From Trissonchulus latispiculum (Eukaryota; Nematoda; Enoplea; Enoplida; Ironidae): a stretch of 64,000 nucleotides of DNA. This document shows positions 23,001 to 34,900 of the stretch, in pieces. Position 1 is the stretch's first letter; each line of letters begins with the position of its first letter. A model generated the notes under the pieces. That model had not been told where the DNA came from, did not search any database, and saw only the letters and a list, made by a program, of their open reading frames with translations. The stretch spans positions 1 to 64,000 of the forward strand of contig JASAND010005539.1 in the NCBI GenBank assembly GCA_030248195.1, written 5' to 3'. The position numbers and the translations under genes are program-made.

Positions 23001-25398
23001 AAAGTGTACAGTGGTAAGCGAGAGAAGGGGCTGGTTTTCTGGGCTTATTCTAGGGTTTTTTCTTGCGGGGCCCGGCGAGTCATTTTTGGGGCGGGGGAAT
23101 TTTCAAAATTTTTCTAAAACATGCTAAAAATTGCGCTATTTTTATAGCAATCGCCAAAAATAAGCGGATTTAGTGCTTAAATAGGCAAAAAACGACTAAA
23201 AATCTCCGGCAAAGCCGGAAAATTTTTGAAAATTTGGCCTTCTGAGCGATTTTTTCAGGGCAAAAGTTTGTACCAAAAGGGGCACCCACTTTTTTTGGGG
23301 GGGGAACGATTTTTGGGGGGGAAGGGTGTTTATGGGGGGCCCCCAGTAGAATAAGCCCAGGTTTTTCTTAGGCTGGTGCGAGGCTGGGGCTGGTTTTTAC
23401 CTACACCCCTAAAATCGTCAAAAACGCAGTAAAATTTCCATGCTGCATTTCCATTTCTGCATACACTGTTATGTATGCTAAAAAGTGATCAAACGTTCAG
23501 TTATAGCACCGAAAAAGACTATTCTAACCTAAAAAATTTGAGTTTTGACCAAACATCTAAAACTACATTTGGCAATTTTTGGGCACCTCAAAAGATGAGA
23601 GGGCGAAACCCAAAAATGCGTCAACTTGGGGGGGGGCAAAAAGTGGGGGATCGTCTCACTAAAGTAAACCTAGATAAACTAACTCGCATTATGTTTGGAT
23701 TTGTGAGTTGCGGTATATACCACTTGTTGGAGATAGAAGCCGACTCTTTGCAGAAGCATTTTAGAGTCTATTTTCCTCACACTAGAAAATTTCTGTACGT
23801 TCAATTGTACGTTTATAGTTTTGCCTCCCGCGGCATCCGCACAAAATATTTTACCGTTGTTAAATGCAAACAGCAAGACTGCAAGAGAGCATTAAATTGC
23901 TACTTTTTGCAGTGGTGCTTGTCGAAAATCTGGTACGCAGGACGGTACAGGGAAGAAAATATATAGAGAGAGAGATGCCAACATACGTACGATGTTCAAA
24001 AATTTGGGTGTGGGTAAAACCCGGCTCCGACCCCGGCCCCGGCGCACCTGGGTCAAACATGGCCCCGGCCCCGGCGCAGGGTAAAACCCGGCCCCAATGT
24101 TTACAAAACCCGGCGCAGTTAAACACGTGCATATATATTAGTGATGGGCACCATGGGCGCACCCAGGGGGGGTTTTGGGGGTTCCGACCCCCCCCCTTTT
24201 TGTCCGACCCCCCCCCCAGGAATTTTTGGGGAGAAAGCAAAAATTGAACTATTTTTAGTGCATACAATTAAAAATTATGAAAATTTTTCGCGCCTGCGGC
24301 GCTTTTCTATCTCGATTTTTATAATTATTCTCGCCTGCGGCACTTTTCTATCTCGGTTTTTAAAGTTTTTCTCGCCTTCGGCGCTTTTCTATCTCGGTTT
24401 TTAAAGTTTTTCTCGCCTTCGGCGCTTTTCTATCTCGATTTTTATAATTTTTCTCCCCTGCGGCGCTTTTCTAACTGAATTTTCAAAACTTTTCGGGCCT
24501 GCTGCGCCTTTCTAACTTCTGCTGCGCCTTTCTAACTGAATTTAAAAATTTTCTCGTCTGCGGCGCTAATGTTTAATAACTGTTACAACGTTTTGGCGCG
24601 TCCGGCGCTTTTTTACCTCAATTTTTCGCGCCTGCTTCACTTTTCTATTTTTCTGTTTCCATTTTACTGAATTTCCGCGACTGCGGCACTATTGTATCTC
24701 GATGTTAACAAATTAAAATTTTAACAATGCGCCTGGCAGAGCTTTTTATTCAAATCTTTTCAAGCTTTCCAATACAAATTTTGCCATTATGTCAAAGAAT
24801 TTCTCAACTTTTATTGAAATCTTATTAAAGATTGTCATTACGGCTTTTTTCAAAATTTCAAAAATTTTCTCAACTTCTGGGGGGCTCCGCCCCCCAGACC
24901 CCCCCGCGTGGCGACTAGTCTTAAATCTCGTCATTTTTACTGCACCCAAAATGAACTCTGTTGAAAATTTTGCCGCCGCCACCCCCCCCCCCCCCCACGC
25001 ATAAACGTGTCAGGCGAAAGCAAAAAATTTTTTCGTCTCGACCCCCCTCTTTTCAAAATCCTGGGTGCGCCCCTGATGGGCACCGGATATTTTTTCATAT
25101 CCGGATATCCGCCTATTTTGCGTTAACGGATATCCGGATATCCGGTTATCCGCCTATTCCAAACTTAACTTCAAGAAAATTTTTCGATTTTACAGTTAAA
25201 TTTTCAATTTTTTGTCAATTTTTCGGCTGTCTGTGAATGTCTATCACGCAACCAAGCCGCAACCTTCGATTCAAAAATATTTTCAGAATAAGTTTTGATA
25301 AATATTTTTAAATTTTTAAAATTTTTCTCAAAAATTTGCTAATTTTTCATTGTTTTGTCTGAAAAGTACACGGATATCCGGATATCCAGTGCCCATCA

Positions 25399-25479
<81 letters not shown>

Positions 25480-28400
25480 GTGCGTATTATGCATGCAAAT
25501 ACAGAATACATTGTATTACGATAATGCAAACAGTATAGACAACCCCTTGCAACAATGAAAAAGTATATATATTATCACATTGTTTTGTTTTCATTATGAT
25601 TTTTTCAGTTAAGTCGCTTAATTATATACATATTTTTCTTATACACATGCTTTTAATCAAACATTTGCATATAATGAAATAAAGGCATAGCAAGTTTTGA
25701 ATTTATTTTTATCATACATCACGAAGTTTTAAAACAATTTGGAACAATATTTAGAATCAATAAGTAATTAAAAAGCATTCAAGAAATTTTGTTGACACAG
25801 TTACACCAAATAAAGAAAATGACGATAAATTTTTAATTCTAAAATTAAAAAATTATTTACTTGTTAAGTTAACTATGGGGGGTAAGACATATATACCAAA
25901 ATTTTCCAGTTCTCCTTGATGTCCCCGTCCCCCCTTGAAAAACGTAAAATTTAAATTTTTTAAACTTTAGGAATGTCTTAGGAATTAATAAATAATATTG
26001 GATAATTTTAAGCTTTTTAATAGGTTCTTATAAAATATTCATATATTTCAAAATTATTTATTTTCATAAGTACCAACCATGAAATAATACAAAATGGCTA
26101 CAAAAGGTTACGTGACACACTGTAAAGTATAAAACTCACTCATAAACTACGCCTTAAATCTTTACACATAAACGTAGTTACACATACACCTCTGCTATAC
26201 TACATAAGAATTTACACTGTAAGTGCGCCGGGTTTTACCCATGTGCGCCGGGGCCGGGGCCGGAGCCGGGTTTTACGCAGGCCCAAAAATTTTCATTGAA
26301 AAAATTTGACCGAAAACAAATGAAAAAGCTCACTCAAAAATCTTTGACGATCATCTAGTGAATTTCGACTTGTAAGCCTAATAGGCTAATAGCCTCCTCT
26401 TCACTATGTTAGACCTTGGCCAACACGTTTCTCAAAATTTGATCTTGTAGGGATCCCATTCTGCCTTGTTTGCTTGCGTGCTCCTGTCCTGGCATATTTT
26501 TGGTCAATTTTTATGGGGCTTTCATGGAGGACTGCACTTGCATGGGGGCGGCAGATTTTTGAATTCCTTTGTCCCCCAGGCTATGCCTGGCGATGACTCC
26601 TGAACACTGAGGTAGAGATACCAGCTTCCAGAAATAGCTAAAATGGAAGAATGTTGCTGTTTTTAAGCCAAAATAGTAGAAATTTGGTATCCGGTAACCG
26701 GGAAATTATGGATAATTAATTGTAGGTCTGGTAAAATTTGGCTTTTTTATGGCAGCCTGGACGTTCCCCACACTAAAAATAAGCCAGCGAACCTCGGACC
26801 AGTCGAATGTTAAAGACTATCTTGGTAAATATACAAGTTAGCTCAATTGGCTCTCACGGTTAGTACGGAGCATTCGATTCCATTTCTATAATCTTAGTTT
26901 AGTCAAATAATGATCATATCAGTCTGAACGAACACATAAGAAACGGTAATACAGTTTATACAGTTTATTGAATGAAACGACTGCTTGGTACATAGAAACT
27001 GCAAGAGACGACTATGAACGCATCCCGGTTCATTGCTTGCAATACCCCAGTTCAAGCGTTCGATTCCCTGCACTGGTGGCATAGGTATATTTGTCAACAA
27101 GGGGCTGTCTTCGCTATCATCTGCGTATATACATGTACGGAACACAACCATGTCCACTGCTATTGTTTCAAGCCGCCAAACTTTTTCAAGAATGCTGTCC
27201 AAGGAAGGCGGGTGTTTCGAAGGAACACCAGCATTTCCATTGTTTGTTAATTTGATAGTTATATGAGCAACAATAAACGTTCATGTATCCATAGCTGCAT
27301 GCAAACGAAGGAAGGAGAAGCAATGCTATACGTACCGACATTTTAAATGCGGTCTAAGCATATGTCAGTTGTAATTATGTTCGCATTGTATCTGTCATGA
27401 GATTGTTAATTCTTCTTTGTAGCACTGTTCATCTGTTGTGCCTGTGCATATATAAAACGAACTGAAAGTAAGAGTGTGACAACTGACGAGTATATATTCT
27501 GGATAATTCGCTGCCAGCGAACGACTCGTTCTCGATTCTTAGGAGTATATGAGTACTTTTTTGAGAACGCAATTATTAATGATGGGCACTGGATATCCGG
27601 ATTCCGGATATCCGGATATCCGTGTACATTTCAGACAAAGTAATGAGAAACTAGAAAATTTTTGGTGAAAATTTCGAAAATTTAAAAATATTTTTCAAAA
27701 TTTTCTCTAAAAATATTTTTGAAACCAAGTTTGTGGCTTGGCTGTATGATAGAAATTCACAGCGTACCGAAAAATTGACACAAAAATTGAAATTTTCACT
27801 GTAAAACGAAAAATTTTCTGGAACTTGAGTTTGGAATAGGCGGATAACCGGATATCCGGATATCCGTTAACGAAAAATGGCGGATATCCGGATATGAAAA
27901 ATATCCGGCGCCCATCACTAGCAATTATTTTAGATTACACTTATATACTTTAGCTTATTCCATTCTTTACTTAAAATTGAAAAATTTTAGTTTCCGGTAA
28001 TCCATAGCTTCTAGGATAGAGGAATCCTAGAATATAAAAATCCTATAAAAAATTCCCTATAATCCCTCTATATCAAAATACGGGCACCTATATATATACG
28101 TACGCCAATACGCACGAGTTGTAAGTTACCGAAGTGGAGAGACTTAACGTAATGTAGGCCGTGACCGGATTACAGTTTCTGCTTGCTGCTTGTCACACTC
28201 TTGCTGATCAGAACTTGCTTGTTGCCGCCTGTTTGTTGATTGTATCCTAGATTTGTATATCAGTGATGTGTTTATGTTCGATCTATATATTCAGGTTCCA
28301 AAAGGTCACAAGCTCTACATCATGTATCTAATAGATTCTATAGTTAAGAATGTTCCAAGGAAAGGATATCAAGAGCTTTTTGCGAAGAATTTGGTTACAA

Positions 28401-28871
28401 ATTTTGTCAACGTTTTCCGATCTGTAAGTCTTCGGTTTTATTTAGCAACAAAGATAGCATCTAGTATCTCCTGAAGAAACGACATAGTATATCATATATA
28501 TATATTTTAAGCTCATTGTTATTTCCGGATAATATCCGATTTGAGAAAAATAGGGATATCGGGATATCCGGTATCGTGAATTCAATGAAGATTAGAAAAT
28601 TTTTGACAAAAAATTTAAAAAATTGTAAAATATTTTTCAAAAATTCCTCTGAAAATATTTTGAAACGAGGAGTGGGCTTGGTTGCATGATAGACATTCAC
28701 AGCCTGTCAAAAATTTGACAGAAAAATTGAAAATTGAACTGCAAAATCGAAAAATTTTCTTGAAGTTCAGTTTGGAATAGGCGGATAACCGGATATCCGG
28801 ATCCCATCCGGATATCCGTTAACGCAAAATAGGCGGATATCCGGATATGAAAAAATATCCGGTGCCCATCA

Positions 28872-28917
<46 letters not shown>

Positions 28918-31900
28918 CTATTTTGAACCTTGTTAGAATGAACAGTTGGTAATACACAACTAAAGTTTTTGATTTATTTTTCGACAACGTCTTCATTTTT
29001 TCTCAATTTTTAGGAAGATGAACGCACTCGGGCGCTTATGTATCGCTTGCGACAGACCTGGGCCGACTATTTCCCACGGAGCAAACTGTACAATCTTGAT
29101 CTGCGAGTCCATGAAATTGATCCGGCCTGGCCGATTATCGAACCCCATATCGGTTCCAGTACCTCTTCCGTCTCTTCCGCCCGAACGTCCTCTGTTCAGT
29201 CTTCTAGAACGCCTGTTCAGCCTGCTACTATTCATGTCAATCCCAAGTTTCTTGGACAGGTACGTATCTTGCGAGGTTTTGTGTTTTACGTAACACTTTT
29301 ACTGTTATGACTGATCACTCGTAATATTTGAAGGACAGTTTGGATTACTGTGAGATTCTGCGTGCATTTTGAGTACCTAGGTAACAGGTTCCTTTCTGCG
29401 TGCTTACCTAGGGAGGATCTATATACTAAAGTCTGACCAAAAAATGTAGGGAGCGAAATTGCTTCGTATATACTGAATTACCGGTAAATTTTTGCTGCAG
29501 CAATGTATATATTTTTTAAACCGTCATGGCATGAACTTTCTTTTGGTTGAAAAAAATTTTTTTAAAAATTAAAATTCATCAAAAGAAGCCGATTTTTTAA
29601 GTTTTGAAAGATCAGTAGAAGCCAGGAACTAGTCGTTCGGTGAAAAATTAGCCCATGTCCCAAACATTGTGAATCCCGAATATCAGCTCATTTCGTCAAA
29701 AATTGCGATAGTTATATATTCAATTTTTTCGATTTTCAAAATCCTTTGATCTTTGCCGCTTTTCCAACTTTGACTGGCTATTACTCGCGACTCACTCAAT
29801 GGAAAAAATTTTTAATTGAATTTTCAGGACCGCTTACGTGTCAGCTTTCATGTGATTTAGGTAGTTTTTCAAAATTTGAAAATCGATGTTTTCGAAAAAT
29901 ACCACTTTTTGACCCAAAATTTTGACAATGCGAATCCAGCAAAAGTGGGTAAAAATAACATTATCATAAAGTTTAATCTGAGCTGAATCCAACGATATAA
30001 AGTTTTCGTGGCTACGATTTATATTGCACCCGTAACGAATTTTTAAACTATTTCCTATTTCAACTGATTTCTGACAAGTTGTGCTATATTGTGCATTGAT
30101 TTGCCGCAAATAGTGTAAACTAGCCAAAAACCGGCTAAAAAGAGAAATTGTTTAAAAATTCGTTACGGGTACAATATAAGTCGTAGCCACGAAAACTTTA
30201 TATCGTCGGATTCAGCTCAGATTAAACTTTATGATAATGTCATTTTTACCCACTTTTGCCGTATTCGCATTGTCGAAATTTTGGGTCAAAAACTGGTATT
30301 TTTCGAAAAAATCGATTTTCAAATTTTGAAAAACCACATATATCACATGAAAGCTGACACGTAAGCGGTCCTGAAAATCCAATTAAAAATTTTTTGCATT
30401 GAGTGAGTCGCGAGTAATAGCCAGTCAAAGTTGGAAAAGCGGCAAAGATCAAAGGATTTTGAAAATCGAAAAAATTGAATAACTATCGCAACTTTTGAGG
30501 AAATGAGCTGATATTCGGGATTCAAAATGTTTGGGACATGGGCTAATTTTCCACCAAACGGCTAGTTCCTGGCTTCTACTGATCTTTCAAAACTTAAAAA
30601 ATCGGCTTCTTTTGATGAATTTTAATTTTTAAAAAAATTTTTTTCAAGCAAAAGAAAGTTCATGCCATGACGGTTCAGAAAATATATACATTGCTGCAGC
30701 AAAAATCTACCGGCAATTCAGTATAAACAAAACAATTTCGCTCCCTACATTTTTTGGTCAGACTTTAGAATTGTTGTTGCAACATAACGTGTTGCATGTA
30801 CAGTGTATGTATGAAAGAAGGAATTACGCTTGTCGAAACATGCTGACTTGACATCTTTCCATCATCGTAAAGTCTATGATAAATTATCAGGCTCATAATT
30901 TAATGAATTTTTTTTGAGAACATTTTAATTCTGTAATCTATTGAAAATGCTCTTTCTGTTTGTTTTAGCCTAGTAGCAAGCCTGTACCCGTCGTGCCGTC
31001 GCGTCATCCGGTTCCTGACCAAAGTTCGCGTTCAGTAGAGATCGGTCCTCCGCCCACCTCTTCTCTTCCTGTTCCTGCTCCCACCATTTCGCAGCATCAG
31101 GCGGATATTGCGGCGAGACGGCGAGAGGAACTGCAACGATTGCAGTTGGAAAAAAGTCAGCGTCATAGAGACCTCATGGAGAGGGAGCGGCTTGCTAAAG
31201 AAGAGGTACTTTTTTTAGAAAATGTTATCATCAATATTGTGAACGTAAAGGGGTAAAGTTCTCTTTTTCTAGACTTTAAAAGCTGGAGGTAGAGAGCGTC
31301 TGTGTGTATATAAATGTAAAAAATATGGAATGTTAGTTTTTACATGTTACTGCTATAACTAAACTGAAAATTGCTAAAAGATTCTGTTTTAGCACCAAAA
31401 CAGACGTTTTATACCAAAATTTTGTTGACATTTTTGACCAATCCTTCAAAAAATTTTCAATTTCTAAGCACATCAAGGTTAGTGGGGGAGACTCCAAAAG
31501 GTTTGGGGGCACCCTCCATCCTACTTAAGAAAAACCCAGTATTGTTCTTTTTTCAATTGTGTTGCTTAGTGAATTCAGTTCTCGATTCTTCTTCTTGTTA
31601 CCTTGATTCTTGTTTGATCACCATTTTAATTTTTTGCATTTTTCTGCTTACCACCTACCATCTAATCCTTTTTTGTATTTTGTTTTTAGACTAAGCGGTA
31701 CCAGCAAGCCGTCGCTGCTTCTCGCGCACAATCAGTCCGAGCCGATACTTTAAGTCAGGTCCTGGGGAGTCACGGAGGCGCCGCTGTGGTCAAGTCAGTG
31801 CCACCGATTCCTAAGATTAAGCAGGAACCCTCTGATCTTTCCAAGGTCAAACCGGATCCGCGCGCCAACCTATCGTCAGCTCGTGCGCAGTCGGTACCGG

Positions 31901-34900
31901 CTGCCACTGTCGGTCAAGTCTCTGCTACCGCCGGGAGTTCGGGCAATGGAACTTCGACTGCCAAAGCTCCGCCGAGCGGTGCTGGGCCCTCATCTGGAAC
32001 GGTTGTTACCATATCGTTGCCGGCTTCTTCGGGTATTGCTGCAGCCTCCACAACCAAGCCGGGCCGCAAAAAGGTGGACATGTTTCGAGATCGCTATGAA
32101 CGAGAGCTGGAAGGAGGGGCTGGATCGGATACTGGCTCTGATTCAGCAACCCCGAAAGAATCCCCCGTTATAGCCGTCAATACGAGTGCTGCTTCGGCTG
32201 ATCGTCGTCCATCGCTGGCTGTCTCTGTTGACTCGGCGGATGAAGGAACCACTGTTCCCCCGTCTGTCCCATCCGTCACCCTCAGTACCCAGGATAGAGC
32301 CCTGCCGCCCAAGAAGCGGAAGCGTGGCATGGCGGTGGCTGCTGCGGCCGCTCAAGCCCGAAGTGAGGCCGCTGCCACCGGTGACAGCTGTCCCAGTAGT
32401 GGACAGTCCACCCCGGTGACCACTACTGCGGCTCTGTCCAGCAGTGACGCCACTGAATCGGAACAGCCGGGATCGGGTGCCACCGATCCGAAGCGGCCCA
32501 AACGTGCCACGGATGTGCCTCTGGACGGGCCGTCGAATGCCATTGCTAAAACTGTGGTGCCAATTCCGATTGTACCCGGCCTGGAACAGGAGAGTGAAAC
32601 AGATTCTGTGGAGTTGAACATGGATATGACGACTGAGGTTGTTAGATCTCCTCTGAAGGAATCTGTCGTGTAAGTGTAGAAATGTTTTACTTGTTTTTCA
32701 TCTTTCGGTCGTGGTGGGATTATTGGAAAGGCGATCAAAGGTGCAATGGCAAAGAACACAAAAATTGTACATTTGTTTGTTGACTGTTAAAACGGGCTAG
32801 GAGCAGAGCCGATTGTAGGGAGAGGAGCGGGTAGCGGCAATCTCACGAAAAAGAAAAGTTGGGTTCCTAAGTGTGTTGCAAAAGTAGTCCTAGGGTTGAG
32901 AGCTATGTCCGTGCCTCAGTAAATTCTCCTATGCAAGGAAATCAGCCAGAGCAGATTTAATTAATGGGGGGGATAATTTGAAAACGAACAGAGAGAGCTT
33001 TCTTAACAACTTTCACACGACGACTCCTTTATTGGGTAGTTCGGAGAATTTTTGCAGATTCTTCTAACCACTTGGCTCTTGGTTATGAATCGTTAAACGA
33101 AACTTTTGGAGAGACCCCAAAATGTTTTCTTTACAAATTTTGTTAGATTTCGTAGACCTAGATTATTAGATCTCTGCTTTGATCTGTCTGTGGTTATTGT
33201 TTTTCTAGCAAGAAACTGAAAACTGATTCTTAATATTACACTGAAATAATCTGTTCAGAAACAGTTTGAAATTTTGAGGAAAGAGTCAAACTTCTTTTCC
33301 TGATTATCTTATTGCATTAGTGTTTTCATGTCTCATTGATTTCTGTTTTCTAGGCTGTTTGGCACACAAGATGAAGACATGCGATCGGTATTGGGCTTCG
33401 GTACTGGTACTGGTCCGGAAGCGTCGACGGCTGAAATGGAAAAGGAGAATACGCTAGCTGTGAGCGCTGCTGATGCTGACGAACGGTTGGCTCAGCCACA
33501 TCATGGCATCGGCAGCGGTTCTCAGCTCCTTCCAGTTCCGCCTCCGTCCCACTCTGGAGGGGATCGTCGTCGCCGATCATCCCCCTCCAAATCGCAGACG
33601 GATCGATTCCGAGAACGACACCATCAGCGCCCACCGATGCGTGAACGATCCATTCCCAGGGACGCTGGACCCGGTGGACCCGCCTCCTCTGTGCAGCGTG
33701 GTGGAGGCGGCGGCGGGCCTATGTCCTTTCGACGAGAGCGTGGCGAGTTTGGCTGGAAACGGTACAAGCATCAGCAACGGTTCAGCTACGAGGAAGATCG
33801 GGATCGACGGCTCAGTTTCTATGGGGTGCCGGATCATCCTGAAGGAGGTGCCATGATGCGTGGCCCCAACAATGGAGGATCGCGATTTCCCCCTGGGAGT
33901 GGCGGGATCGGGAGATATGCCCAGCGCCCGGCCCTTCTGCCAGATTCCGCTGGTCCTTCAGGCTCGGACTTGCCCCCGCTGAGTGCGGAGGATTTGCTGA
34001 TCGAGCAGCATCGAGCGCTGCTGAATGCGGCCCGTCACCGCCTAGACCAGGGTGAGATTACGCAGCGCGATTATGACGAAATCTATCGTGGTTTGATTCG
34101 TATCAGCCATGAGCGAACGCAAGAGTACGGCCCTCCTCGTAAATATCGAAATCAGCCACCGTTTTCTGGAAATCGCGACGGCACAATGCCTTCGTACGGT
34201 CGTGGTGGAAGCGGGTCTCAGTCGTCTCCTTTCTATCAAGATTTGGATGGCGAGTTTGGACCACCTGGCGCATTTCCATCATCGTCGTCGCATCGCTCTT
34301 ATCCACCACACGGCCCGCCTGGTGGGGATTATCCGTCACGTCAGCCTCCCGATAATCGCGGCATGCGTGACAGTTCCTACCCATTTGATCGGTCGTCATT
34401 TGCCGGTAGTTCCTCGGGATATGATCCGGCTCAAGCGTCAATGGGCGGAGCTGGTCCTCATTCCCAGTTTATACCGGATCATCGAGACCAGGGGCCCGGT
34501 CCGAGGCCGCTTGGCTTTCCTCCCGGTCCTCCGCGATCCAGTTCCGGTGGACACCCTCCACCTCCTTTCATAGATCAACCGTATCCTGGACGTCACCCAA
34601 TGGATAGAGGAGCTCCCATGATGATGCCGCCTTCCTTTGAACAGGCCAACCCCCTAACCAATCCGATGGATCGTAGACCGGCACCTCAGTTACCTCCCGC
34701 TGAGGACCGAAACTCTCCGGAGTGTGTTGAAATCACGACTCCCGCGCCGCGACCGCCCAGTGATCCCGAGCGACCCCCGGCCATTCCTCCCAATAAAAAC
34801 ATCTACGTGGATGGTCGAGCCTATGAAGTCCAATATATCGGGGACGTGGCCGTCATCGAACGAAACGGGCTCCCGCATCGTGTCTATTTCGTTGGCCCTC

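Larger units (their letters stand above)
20524..23408. mobile_element. Nested element cluster; outer element TSD CTAAAATC
   Basis: Outer ends GGGTGTGGGTAAAAACC and, inverted, GGGTGTAGGTAAAAACC, bordered by CTAAAATC at 20516-20523 and 23409-23416. The two long arms pair with each other but are each broken by younger elements at 20612-20978, 22337-22940 and 23040-23359; another sits at 21203-21476. Related by its ends to element X. Confidence 0.8.
24139..25401. mobile_element. hAT-type element (TAGTGATGGGCACC family) inside element X
   Basis: TAGTGATGGGCAC at the left and GTGCCCATCACTA at the right, in an (AT)n target (ATATATAT on both sides). Subterminal arrays of GGATATCCGGATATCC. About 0.33 kb once the inner element is removed. 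Second copy 27577-27920, relic 28510-28872. Confidence 0.82.
24006..26284. mobile_element. Element X copy 2, TSD AAAAATTT, three-level nest
   Basis: Ends GGGTGTGGGTAAAACC and, inverted, GGGCCTGCGTAAAACC with AAAAATTT at 23998-24005 and 26285-26292. Without the nested insert (24139-25401) it is about 1.0 kb and is the reverse complement of copy 1. Confidence 0.82.

Noticed and set aside
23475..23966. 163-codon + strand frame in PCF11 intron 1
   Set aside because: Runs through a G-run low-complexity patch, no recognisable family, no splice or poly(A) context; most likely chance.
25347..25538. Poly(Tyr-Ile) frames on both strands
   Set aside because: Translation of an (AT)n microsatellite.
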